A stretch of 64,000 nucleotides of DNA from Bacteroidales bacterium (GTDB lineage: Bacteria > Bacteroidota > Bacteroidia > Bacteroidales > UBA932). Shown here piece after piece: positions 57,166 to 64,000 of this stretch (position 1 is the stretch's first letter; every line of letters starts with the position of its first letter). A program made the translations under genes and the position numbers. The stretch spans positions 1-64,000 of the forward strand of contig JAFPVJ010000019.1 of assembly GCA_017400135.1 (NCBI GenBank), written 5' to 3'. Below the pieces are notes generated by a model. It was not told the origin of the DNA and did not search any database. It saw only the letters and a list, made by a program, of their open reading frames with translations.

Positions 57166-58731
57166 ATGGAGACTGAGATTTCCTCCAAAGACCTGATCGT
57201 CGACGTGTCGTCGACTGAGGTCCAGATCGCCTTGATGGAGAATCATCGGCTGATCGAATTGAACAAGGAGTCCAGTCAGGGTCACAGTTATAGCGTGGGG
57301 GATGTTTTTCTCGGTAGAGTGAAAAAGATCCTCCCCGCTTTAAATGCTGCATTCGTCGATATCGGTGACAAGAAGGAAGCCTTCGTCCACTACCTGGATC
57401 TCGGGCTGTATTTCTCTTCCTTCGACACCTTCGTCAAGAAAAGCAACCCCAACACGAATCTGAAGCAGCTCTTCGAGAGCATCCCGATCGGACCGGCCCT
57501 GGAAAAGGACGGACACATCGAGAACGTGCTCAAGCAGGGACAGATGCTGATCGGACAGATCGTCAAGGAGCCGATTTCGACCAAAGGATCCCGGCTGACC
57601 GCAGAAATCTCATTGGCAGGACGAAACATTGTATTGCTCCCTTTCGCCGAGAAAGTGAGCGTTTCCCAGAAAATTTCCTCGAAAGAGGAGAAGAAAAGGC
57701 TCCTGACCCTAGTCACGAGCATCCTCCCCAAAAACTACGGAGCGATCATCCGCACGGCCGCCGAAGGCAAGAACGCTGCGGTCCTCGTCGGAGAATGCCG
57801 CTCCCTGATCGCCAAGTGGGAAAGCGCCTGGAAACGGATTGCGAAGAACAAGACCATCGGTCTGCTCTTCACCGAATATTCCAAGACCACCACGACGCTG
57901 CGGGACCTTTTCGACAGCGGTTTTTCCAACATCTACGTCAACGACGAGAAAATCTACGAGGAGACCCGGCAGTACGTGTCCCTGATCTCCCCCGAGCAGG
58001 AAAAGATCGTCAAGCTCTATGACGGCAAGGAGCCGATCTTCGACCATTTCGAAGTGACGCGCCAGATCAAGAGCTCCTTCGGAAAGATCGTCCCGATCAA
58101 GCAGGGCGCCTATCTCGTGATCGAATCGACCGAGGCCCTCAACGTCATCGACGTCAACAGCGGCATCCGGTCCAAGACCAACGACCAGGAGGAAAACACC
58201 TACGAGGTGAACCGCCTTGCGGCGGAAGAAATTGTACGCCAGCTTCGGCTGCGCGATATGGGTGGGATCGTCATCGTCGATTTCATCGACATGGACTCCC
58301 AGGAGCACCGCAATGCTCTTTACAAGTACATGACGGAGCTGATGGCCGGCGACAGGGCCAAGCACAATGTGCTTCCGCTCACGAAGTTCGGGTTGATGCA
58401 GATCACCCGCCAGCGGATCCGCCCGGCCACCGAGATCGACACTACGGAAGTGTGTCCGGTGTGCCACGGCACGGGCAAGATTGCCTCCAGCGTCGTCATC
58501 GACGAGCAGATCGAGCGCAAGATCGCCGACCTCGCCGTCGCCAAGGGTCTGAAGGCCGTCACCCTCAAGGTCAGCCCCATGCTGGGCGCCTACCTGACCC
58601 GCGGCTACTTCGATTCCTACCTGAAGAAGTGGAGACGCAAATACAAGATCCGTATCGGACTCGAGGAAGTCACCAAGTTCTCAGTCCTGCAGAATGAGAT
58701 CTACAACGAAAAAGGAGAGAGGCTCGACTAG
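57166..58731 (+). CDS. rng: Ribonuclease G/E
   Basis: 521 residues. Embedded S1-like domain (GDVFLGRVKKILPALNAAFVDIG), catalytic aspartates in INVIDVNSG-like NVIDVNSG and VIVDFIDMD, and the zinc-link CPVCHGTG. Length fits RNase G rather than the long RNase E. It processes 16S rRNA and decays mRNA. Its stop shares CTAG (58728-58731) with the convergent lnt gene, inside the loop of a terminator. Confidence 0.94.
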   Translation: METEISSKDLIVDVSSTEVQIALMENHRLIELNKESSQGHSYSVGDVFLGRVKKILPALNAAFVDIGDKKEAFVHYLDLGLYFSSFDTFVKKSNPNTNLKQLFESIPIGPALEKDGHIENVLKQGQMLIGQIVKEPISTKGSRLTAEISLAGRNIVLLPFAEKVSVSQKISSKEEKKRLLTLVTSILPKNYGAIIRTAAEGKNAAVLVGECRSLIAKWESAWKRIAKNKTIGLLFTEYSKTTTTLRDLFDSGFSNIYVNDEKIYEETRQYVSLISPEQEKIVKLYDGKEPIFDHFEVTRQIKSSFGKIVPIKQGAYLVIESTEALNVIDVNSGIRSKTNDQEENTYEVNRLAAEEIVRQLRLRDMGGIVIVDFIDMDSQEHRNALYKYMTELMAGDRAKHNVLPLTKFGLMQITRQRIRPATEIDTTEVCPVCHGTGKIASSVVIDEQIERKIADLAVAKGLKAVTLKVSPMLGAYLTRGYFDSYLKKWRRKYKIRIGLEEVTKFSVLQNEIYNEKGERLD

Positions 58732-58747
58732 CGGGCCTCTCTTTTTT
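58716..58747. terminator. Bidirectional terminator with shared stop codons in its loop
   Basis: AGAGAGGC pairs with GCCTCTCT (8 bp, 11-nt loop) and is flanked by T-runs on both strands (five T after the stem on plus; TTTTT on minus upstream of it). The loop contains the CTAG shared by rng and lnt. Confidence 0.75.
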
Positions 58748-60350
58748 GTTTCCGGACGATAAGCCGCACGACCAGCGCCAGGAGCAGCAACAGGGCGGCG
58801 AAGGTGCAGACACGGCCGACGATGTCGCCGTGGCGCACGAAGAAGGTTTCGCGGTCGCTGAGGTTGATGCGGCCCTCCAGATGTTCGGGGACCCACCAGC
58901 CGGACTGGGAAAGGATTTCGCCGCGCTGGTTGATGAAGCCGGAGATGCCCGTGTTGGCGCAGCGCGCGATGTCGCGGCGGGTCTCGATGGCCCGCAGGCA
59001 GGAGTAACTCAGATGCTGCTTGTAACCAGGCGTGTCACCCCACCAGGCATCGTTGGTAATGACGCAGAGCGCACGGGCGCCGGCCTTGATATACTCGGTG
59101 CAGTATTCTCCGTAGACGGACTCATAGCAGACGGCGCAGCCCAGCGGAACGCCTGCGGCCTGCAGGGTCGTGACGCGGTCCTGCCCGATGCAGCGGCCCA
59201 TCACGCCGCCCAGCAGGTCGTCGATCTTGCCGAAGAAAGCCGGGTAGGGCATCATCTCCACGCCGACCACCAGCTTGGACTTCTGGAACACGTCGAAACG
59301 TCCCGTGCCATCGGTGGAAAAAGCGGAATTATGAGATTCGAACCAAGTGCCGTCCCGCAGGCGGCGGGCGGTATGCGAGCGGCCTTTATCCTCCCCGATC
59401 AGCTCCATCGTAGAAGCTCCGAAGATCAGGCTGGCATCCGGTTTTTCTTTCAGGAAAGCCTGAAAACGCTGCCAGGTCGGGCTCTGGTCCTCCCGGCCGA
59501 GGACGATGTCGGACGTGAAGGTCTCGGGCGCGAGCAGCAGGACCGGGGCGGCGGTGTCTCCGCGTGCCTTCAGGCCCTGTTCCAACAGATCCAGCAGGAC
59601 AATATTCTGCTGCGCCTGCGACATCGAGACGAACTTCTCGTAAGGGTCGAAATTGGGCTGGGCGATCACCACGTCCAGCGTCCCGTCGGATATTTCCTCG
59701 CAGTGTCGCCAGATCCTGGCGGAGACCACGAAAGGAATCACCAGGATCAGCGCCGTCACGACAGGCAGCGTCACCCTTGCCTTGAAAGTCAGAGTGCGCC
59801 AGGAACCGTCCATCAGGCCCTTCGTCAGGGCGAAGAGGCAGAGGTTCGAGGCCCAGATCCAGAGCGAGCCGCCGAGCACGCCGGTGTATTCGTACCACTG
59901 GATGCAGCGGATGCTGCGCGCGAAAGCGTTGCCCAGGGCCAGCCAAGGCCAGGAAATCTGCGCCCCGGTGAAATACCAGCGCTCCCAGGCGATCCACAGC
60001 AGGGCGAGGAAAACGTATGGCAGGAAACCGCCGAAACGTTTCTTGGACAAGCGGAACAGCGCCCAGATGGCGGACATCTGCACGGCGTTGGCCAGCACGG
60101 CGAAGATGCCGCCCCCGACCGTGGCGTTGCAGACCCAGAAAGTCGTGAAGGCGTTCCACAGCACGAAGGCCGCATAGTGGTACCAGAAGAAATGACGGAT
60201 GCGGTGCGCATCCGCGATGGCATCCATCATCAGCAGCGGTACAAAGCCGAAAAGCGCCACCCAGCCCAGATGAGGTACCAGGAAGGGAACGCTCATCAGG
60301 ACGGCGAAGGTGAAGGCGGAAAGCCACAAAGTCAACTTAATATTCCGCAT
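58728..60350 (-). CDS. lnt: Apolipoprotein N-acyltransferase
   Basis: 540 residues. It adds the third acyl chain to the N-terminal Cys of lipoproteins. N-terminal TM helices (within 8-220), then a nitrilase-fold domain with the E-K-C triad: Glu in LAPETF, Lys in FQKSKLVVGVE and Cys in CAVCYESVYGE. A C-terminal TM helix (TFAALLLLLALVVRLIV) closes it. The ATG at 60350 follows a -7 box by 7 nt, so it is probably leaderless; the longer upstream frame would start inside or before the promoter. Confidence 0.93.
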   Translation of the reverse strand: MRNIKLTLWLSAFTFAVLMSVPFLVPHLGWVALFGFVPLLMMDAIADAHRIRHFFWYHYAAFVLWNAFTTFWVCNATVGGGIFAVLANAVQMSAIWALFRLSKKRFGGFLPYVFLALLWIAWERWYFTGAQISWPWLALGNAFARSIRCIQWYEYTGVLGGSLWIWASNLCLFALTKGLMDGSWRTLTFKARVTLPVVTALILVIPFVVSARIWRHCEEISDGTLDVVIAQPNFDPYEKFVSMSQAQQNIVLLDLLEQGLKARGDTAAPVLLLAPETFTSDIVLGREDQSPTWQRFQAFLKEKPDASLIFGASTMELIGEDKGRSHTARRLRDGTWFESHNSAFSTDGTGRFDVFQKSKLVVGVEMMPYPAFFGKIDDLLGGVMGRCIGQDRVTTLQAAGVPLGCAVCYESVYGEYCTEYIKAGARALCVITNDAWWGDTPGYKQHLSYSCLRAIETRRDIARCANTGISGFINQRGEILSQSGWWVPEHLEGRINLSDRETFFVRHGDIVGRVCTFAALLLLLALVVRLIVRKQKREAR

Positions 60351-60357
60351 GGCAGAA

Positions 60358-60365
60358 CAAATATA
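60358..60365 (-). promoter_or_regulatory. Bacteroidota -7 element TATATTTG, leaderless arrangement
   Basis: 7 nt before the lnt ATG at 60350. Confidence 0.6.
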
Positions 60366-60378
60366 GACTTTATTTTCG

Positions 60379-60386
60379 TAAATTTG
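60379..60386 (+). promoter_or_regulatory. Bacteroidota -7 element TAAATTTG
   Basis: 20 nt upstream of the nagB ATG at 60407. Confidence 0.55.
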
Positions 60387-60406
60387 GACCAACAAAGTCA
60401 AAGACT

Positions 60407-61201
60407 ATGAAAGTAATCATCCGAAACACCGCCGAGGAGGCCTCCGTCTGGGCCGCCCGTTACATCGTATCCAAGATCAAAGCCAAGGCCGCCGTCACCG
60501 ACGCGCCTTTCGTGCTCGGACTGCCCACCGGCTCCACGCCGCTCGGCACCTACGCGGAGCTGCGCCGCCTGTATGAGGCCGGCGAAATCTCCTTCAAGAA
60601 TGTCGTCACCTTCAACATGGACGAGTATGTCGGCTTGCCCGAGTCCCATCCGGAGAGCTACCATTCCTTCATGTTCCGCAACCTCTTCGACCACATCGAC
60701 GTGCCTCGTCCCCAGATCCATATCCTGAACGGCAATGCGCCGGATCTCGATGCGGAGTGCGAAGCATACGAAGCGGCCATCGAGGCGGCCGGCGGCATCG
60801 ACCTCTTCCTGGGCGGCATCGGCGAGGACGGACATATCGCATTCAACGAGCCCTTCTCCTCCCTCCAGTCCCGGACCCGCGTCGTTACGCTGACGCACGA
60901 CACGCGTGTGGTAAATTCCCGTTTCTTTGACAATGACTGGAAGAAAGTGCCGGCCCAGGCCATGAGCGTGGGTGTCGCGACGGTCTGCAACTCACGCGAG
61001 GTGCTGATCCTCGGTTTCGGCGAAAAGAAGGCCCGCGCGGCGAAGGGCGGCATCGAAGGCCCTGTCACGCATGTCAATACGCTTTCAGCCCTGCAGATGG
61101 TCGAGTTCGGCACGGTTGTACTCGACGCCGGCGCGGCCAAGGACCTGGATCCGGCCAATGTCGCCTATTTCAAGGCGGTGGAAGAAGCGGAAGCGAAATA
61201 G
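60407..61201 (+). CDS. nagB: Glucosamine-6-phosphate deaminase
   Basis: 264 residues. It converts GlcN-6-P to fructose-6-P and ammonia in amino-sugar catabolism. Signatures: LPTGSTPLGTYAEL, TFNMDEYVGLPESHPESYHSFM (catalytic Asp), GGIGEDGHIAFNEP and SVGVATVCNSREVLILGFG. Length is standard. It is monocistronic; the rluD gene converges on it with 12 nt between. Confidence 0.95.
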   Translation: MKVIIRNTAEEASVWAARYIVSKIKAKAAVTDAPFVLGLPTGSTPLGTYAELRRLYEAGEISFKNVVTFNMDEYVGLPESHPESYHSFMFRNLFDHIDVPRPQIHILNGNAPDLDAECEAYEAAIEAAGGIDLFLGGIGEDGHIAFNEPFSSLQSRTRVVTLTHDTRVVNSRFFDNDWKKVPAQAMSVGVATVCNSREVLILGFGEKKARAAKGGIEGPVTHVNTLSALQMVEFGTVVLDAGAAKDLDPANVAYFKAVEEAEAK

Positions 61202-61213
61202 ATTCCCGTCAGA

Positions 61214-62329
61214 TTATTCTTCGTCAGGCAGTGCTGCGGCGCTGCCTGATGTCGTATAGGCCCGCCATTTCTCCAGCAGGGCACTCAGGTCGGCAGGAAG
61301 CGCCGACTCGAACTGCATCCATTTCCCCGTCGAAGGGTGCACGAAACCCAGGGTGCGGGCGTGCAGCGCCTGGCGCGGGCAGAGCGCAAAGCAGTTGCGG
61401 ATGAACTGTTTGTACTTGGCGTAGATGGTTCCCTTACGGATCTCAGAGCCGCCGTAACGCTCGTCGTTGAAGAGCGGATGACCGATGTGGGAAAAATGGA
61501 CGCGGATCTGGTGCGTCCGTCCCGTCTCCAGCCTGCATTCCACCCGGGTCACGAAGCCGAAGCGCTCCAGGACCTTGTAGTGGGTGACGGCGTGCTTCCC
61601 CTTTTCCGGATCGTCGTAGACGCGGAAGCGCAGGCGGTCGTTGGGATCGCGGCCGATGGTGGTGTCAATGGTGCCTTCATCCTCCGGGAGGTTGCCCCAG
61701 ACGACGGCTTCGTAGCGACGGTCGATCGTATGCTTGAAGAACTGCCCGGCCAGGTTGAGCTGGGCTTCGTCGTTCTTGGCCACGACCAGCAGGCCGGAAG
61801 TGTCCTTGTCGATGCGGTGGACCAGGATCCCCATCCGCTCGTCTCCGGCGTCCGGCCCTTGGGAAAGGCCCAGGTGGAAAGCCAGGGCGTTGATCAGCGT
61901 ACCGGAATAGTTGCCGTGCCCCGGATGGACGACCATCCCGGCGGGTTTGTTGACGACCAGCAGGTCGTCGTCCTCATAAACGATGTCCAGAGGAATGTCT
62001 TCCGGCAGGATCTCGTAGCCGCGGCGCCGGTAGGGCATCACGAAACGGATCACGTCGCCCGGGCGGATGATGAGGTTGGCCTTGGCGACCTTGTCGTTCA
62101 CGCGCACGTACCCCTGCCTGATGGAGGACTGGATGCGGTTGCGGGAAGTGTCTTCCAGATGCGAAGACATGTATTTGTCCACCCGGACGGGCGCCTGGCC
62201 GGCATCGACGGTCAGCCGGAAATGCTCGAACATTCCCTGCTCCTCGTCGCTGGCTCCTTCTTCCAGGATGGCGCCGTTGTAGGCGACGGCTCCGGTCTCG
62301 AGCTCGTCGTCCGGATAGATCTTTTCCAT
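61214..62329 (-). CDS. rluD: Ribosomal large subunit pseudouridine synthase (RluD-like)
   Basis: 371 residues. An S4 domain (RVDKYMSSHLEDTSRNRIQSSIRQGYVRVN) precedes the pseudouridine synthase core with catalytic Asp in HRIDKDTSGLLVVAKN. It modifies uridines of 23S rRNA helix 69 in the RluD group. An N-terminal extension of about 35 residues is acidic. The C-terminus (TSGSAAALPDEE) is encoded over an 11-bp hairpin. Its ATG overlaps the PASTA gene stop (TGATG). Confidence 0.92.
   Translation of the reverse strand: MEKIYPDDELETGAVAYNGAILEEGASDEEQGMFEHFRLTVDAGQAPVRVDKYMSSHLEDTSRNRIQSSIRQGYVRVNDKVAKANLIIRPGDVIRFVMPYRRRGYEILPEDIPLDIVYEDDDLLVVNKPAGMVVHPGHGNYSGTLINALAFHLGLSQGPDAGDERMGILVHRIDKDTSGLLVVAKNDEAQLNLAGQFFKHTIDRRYEAVVWGNLPEDEGTIDTTIGRDPNDRLRFRVYDDPEKGKHAVTHYKVLERFGFVTRVECRLETGRTHQIRVHFSHIGHPLFNDERYGGSEIRKGTIYAKYKQFIRNCFALCPRQALHARTLGFVHPSTGKWMQFESALPADLSALLEKWRAYTTSGSAAALPDEE
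61224..61249. terminator. 11-bp hairpin at the nagB/rluD convergence
   Basis: TCAGGCAGTGC pairs with GCGCTGCCTGA (one G-U) around a TGCG loop, within the last codons of rluD and about 22 nt past the nagB stop. No strong T-run, so termination is plausible but uncertain. Confidence 0.4.
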
Positions 62330-63126
62330 CAGTTCTGGCCTGTCACTTCGGCGACTTTGGCCACCTTCTCAGGATCGATGCTGAGCGCGAGGGTCACTTC
62401 GGAACCGATGCGCATGGGCATGCGGGAGGCAGCCGGCGACTGGTTCAGCACGACGGCATTGAGGGAGTCGGCGTAGTTCTTGACGGAAGAGTCGAACTTG
62501 AGTTTGCCGATGTTGAGCGAATTGTTCTGGATGGCGTCGATGGCGCGCAGGCACTTCATGCCGCGGACATCGGGGACGTTGGTCATGCTCTCGGTCTCGC
62601 TGAGGCCTGCGACCAGATCCACGGTGGCGCCGCTCTCGATCATCCGACCGGGCCGGATCTCGGCATTGCGGTAGAGCTGCTTGAGGACGTTGTTGGTCGC
62701 GATGTCGCTGACATAGACGATTTTGCCCAGATACAGGCCCTTGGAGGCCAGCTCAGCCTTCGCCTGGCGGATGGAATAGCCGACCAGGTTGGGCATCGTG
62801 ACCTTCTTGGCGATGGTGGCGTTGATGGTAAGGCGGATCTTGCGCCCGTGCTTGACGGAGGCCCCGGCCTTGGGATTCTGGCTGAAGACGGCGCCCTTCT
62901 GCATCCGGCGCACATAGACGGAGTCGTAGACGACGGTCCGCAGGCCGGCGTCGGAGGCGATCTTGGCCGCCTCGGCGACGGAGACGTTGGTCAGGTCAGG
63001 AACGGCGACGACCTGTCCGTGGCGGGTGATGCGGCCGAGCACGAAGCTGGCGATCAGGACCAGGGCCAGGACGAAGGCGATGGCGCCGAGGATATTCTTT
63101 ACGATCCAGTTATTCAGCACTTTCAT
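62329..63126 (-). CDS. PASTA-domain membrane protein
   Basis: 265 residues. One TM helix near the N-terminus (ILGAIAFVLALVLIASFVL, about 11-29), then three PASTA repeats in the periplasm (VAVPDLTNVSVAEAAKIASDAGLR.., VTMPNLVGYSIRQAKAELASKGL.., MTNVPDVRGMKCLRAIDAIQNN..). PASTA domains bind peptidoglycan stem peptides or muropeptides. No kinase or transpeptidase domain is attached. It pairs with rluD, an arrangement common in Bacteroidales. Confidence 0.88.
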   Translation of the reverse strand: MKVLNNWIVKNILGAIAFVLALVLIASFVLGRITRHGQVVAVPDLTNVSVAEAAKIASDAGLRTVVYDSVYVRRMQKGAVFSQNPKAGASVKHGRKIRLTINATIAKKVTMPNLVGYSIRQAKAELASKGLYLGKIVYVSDIATNNVLKQLYRNAEIRPGRMIESGATVDLVAGLSETESMTNVPDVRGMKCLRAIDAIQNNSLNIGKLKFDSSVKNYADSLNAVVLNQSPAASRMPMRIGSEVTLALSIDPEKVAKVAEVTGQN

Positions 63127-63380
63127 AATGATCCGAAACTTAGTATCTGCAAATGTAACAATAATGTCGCAGAAATGAAAGGTGTGGAAGGGTTCCCAAT
63201 TCGATCATCGTGACGCCCAGAAGCGCCAAGGCAGCACCTCTGGCCATCCAACTTCAGTTTAACTGCTGGCCAGGTCTGTCCATTCGTCATCAGAATCGTA
63301 TCCGTCTGCCCGAAGACCGTCAGCGCTCCGGCAAAACTCAACACCGCCGGAAGGATCCATTTCAAAAGTGAGTGAGACAT
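63123..63380 (-). CDS. Small putative secreted protein or gene remnant
   Basis: 85 residues. Begins with a signal-peptide-like stretch (SLLKWILPAVLSFAGALTVFGQ), followed by TDTILMTNGQTWPAVKLKLDG, which resembles Bacteroidota secreted proteins, and then loses recognisable pattern. It could be a truncated or frameshifted gene. It overlaps the PASTA start by 4 nt, and a near-consensus box CATATTTG (63404-63411) lies 23 nt upstream. Between PASTA and the next plus-strand gene (63127-63448) nothing else is seen. Confidence 0.35.
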   Translation of the reverse strand: MSHSLLKWILPAVLSFAGALTVFGQTDTILMTNGQTWPAVKLKLDGQRCCLGASGRHDDRIGNPSTPFISATLLLHLQILSFGSL

Positions 63381-63422
63381 TATGACGATGTTATTACACG
63401 CTCAAATATGAGAATATATATA

Positions 63423-63430
63423 TATTTTTG
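63423..63430 (+). promoter_or_regulatory. Bacteroidota -7 element TATTTTTG
   Basis: 18 nt upstream of the SpvB-like ATG at 63449, within an AT-rich run. Confidence 0.5.
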
Positions 63431-63448
63431 CAAAGAAGACTTTATTCT

Positions 63449-64000
63449 ATGAAAAAGACAACGCTTCTTAAAAGACACAAAAACTTACCACCTTTCATAT
63501 TATGGAAGGGGCTTATAGTCGTAGGACTGTTCATATCATCTCCTATTTTATTTGCTCAGTCAGGTTGGCAAAAGGATAGTACTGTAACAATAACGCCCGA
63601 AGGGGATACAATCATTTCATATAAGCTAAAAGACATAGATTTCGGCCAAAATGTCATTTGTAGCTACGCTGAAAAGAAAACCCTGACGGAGAAAGAAAAG
63701 GAGAAGATTTACAAGCAAAACCGCGAGGACAAGAAGGCGGCACATCTTCGTCAACTGGAGGCTCTTCGAGAAAAGAGAGCAAGCGAACCTTCCCGGAGTG
63801 GAAGTTATTCTGTTGGGGAGATTCCTCTGTCTTCTGGAGTCTCTCCATCCGGAGCCAGGACATATCAGATTCCTATTCCCACCGCTCCAGGTATCCCATT
63901 TTCTCCAACGGTTTCACTGGTCTACAACAGTCAGGGGGGTGATGGTGCAGCTGGGTATGGGTGGGATATTGCCGGCGTTCCAGCTATCTGTTTAATCAAC
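63449..64000 (+). CDS. SpvB/Rhs-type secreted protein, partial (runs off right edge)
   Basis: About 184 residues are visible and the frame is open to the window end. A basic N-terminus and hydrophobic signal (GLIVVGLFISSPILFAQ) precede a Lys/Glu-rich helical linker (about 72-112). The SpvB/TcaB N-terminal-like motif follows: SPSGARTYQIPIPTAPG, SLVYNSQGGDGAAGYGWDIAG. Such domains form the start of Tc/Rhs-type cocoon proteins that often end in a toxin. Base composition is visibly lower in GC than the rest of the window, suggesting transfer. The C-terminal payload is not in view. Confidence 0.75.
   Translation, partial: MKKTTLLKRHKNLPPFILWKGLIVVGLFISSPILFAQSGWQKDSTVTITPEGDTIISYKLKDIDFGQNVICSYAEKKTLTEKEKEKIYKQNREDKKAAHLRQLEALREKRASEPSRSGSYSVGEIPLSSGVSPSGARTYQIPIPTAPGIPFSPTVSLVYNSQGGDGAAGYGWDIAGVPAICLIN

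Noticed and set aside
61320..61345. Third copy of the hairpin loop core near 61.3 kb
   Set aside because: The sequence CCCCGTCGAAGGG only resembles the core, has no paired arms and is inside conserved rluD coding sequence.

Overview
The window is a dense stretch of chromosome from a GC-rich member of the Bacteroidota, most likely order Bacteroidales. The evidence is the Bacteroidota-restricted families (DUF4290, DUF4293, DUF3822, a FISUMP lipoprotein, an RF1-RsmD-DUF3822 neighbourhood, a PASTA-RluD pair, HU plus a 29-residue COX24-like protein plus RNase G). It is also the repeated Bacteroidota -7 promoter element TAnnTTTG in front of many operons. No rRNA, tRNA, CRISPR array, integrase or IS element was seen. 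Genes are packed with short gaps, many ATGA or TGATG junctions, and several convergent pairs whose stop codons overlap.

Layout. 1-3.8 kb (minus): SPOR lipoprotein, a degenerate M28 peptidase fused to a TonB C-terminal domain, and leuS (cut by the left edge). 3.9-9.3 kb: phoH, a stand-alone Clp N-domain protein, gyrA and a secreted TPR protein. 9.4-12.3 kb (minus): nucleoside phosphorylase and a secreted beta-helix protein. 12.4-20.1 kb: DUF4293, a membrane LytTR regulator, a FabF-like synthase, an acetyl-CoA hydrolase/transferase, mazG, tcdA, a GNAT protein and prfA. 20.1-28.4 kb: rsmD operon, nrnA with two FKBP lipoproteins, MATE, a cytidylate-kinase-like protein, a serine hydrolase and a small lipoprotein. 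28.5-34.7 kb: pta-ackA, a short ComEC, ApbE, a FISUMP lipoprotein and a LolA-like protein. 34.7-47 kb (minus): an HPr-kinase-like protein, S24/S26 peptidase, PqqD-like protein and ABC exporter run directly into addB-addA, then DUF4290, ftsK and lolA. 47-54 kb: rubrerythrin, alr and an operon of an RHH protein, a ManA-like protein, an S4 protein, a YugP-like protease and DJ-1. 51.9-63.1 kb: lon-ung-coaD-thioredoxin operon, HU-COX24-rng, lnt, nagB, and PASTA-rluD. At 63.4 kb base composition falls abruptly and an SpvB/Rhs-type secreted protein begins and runs off the right edge.

Most of the window is housekeeping: DNA topology and repair (GyrA, AddAB, Ung, FtsK), translation (LeuS, RF1, RsmD, RluD, RNase G), proteostasis (Lon, FKBPs), acetate metabolism (Pta-AckA) and envelope functions (Lnt, Alr, LolA). 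The most unusual signals are: (1) two 82-83 nt hairpins with unrelated 31-nt arms but the same apical loop; (2) an orphan peptide-maturation/export-like operon (kinase-like, S24/S26, PqqD, ABC) joined to addAB; (3) an M28 peptidase with all five metal-ligand positions replaced, fused to TonB-C; (4) at least six genes whose start codon lies only 5-8 nt after the promoter -7 element, implying leaderless mRNAs; (5) four convergent pairs sharing a palindromic 4-nt double stop; and (6) the low-GC SpvB-like gene at the right edge.
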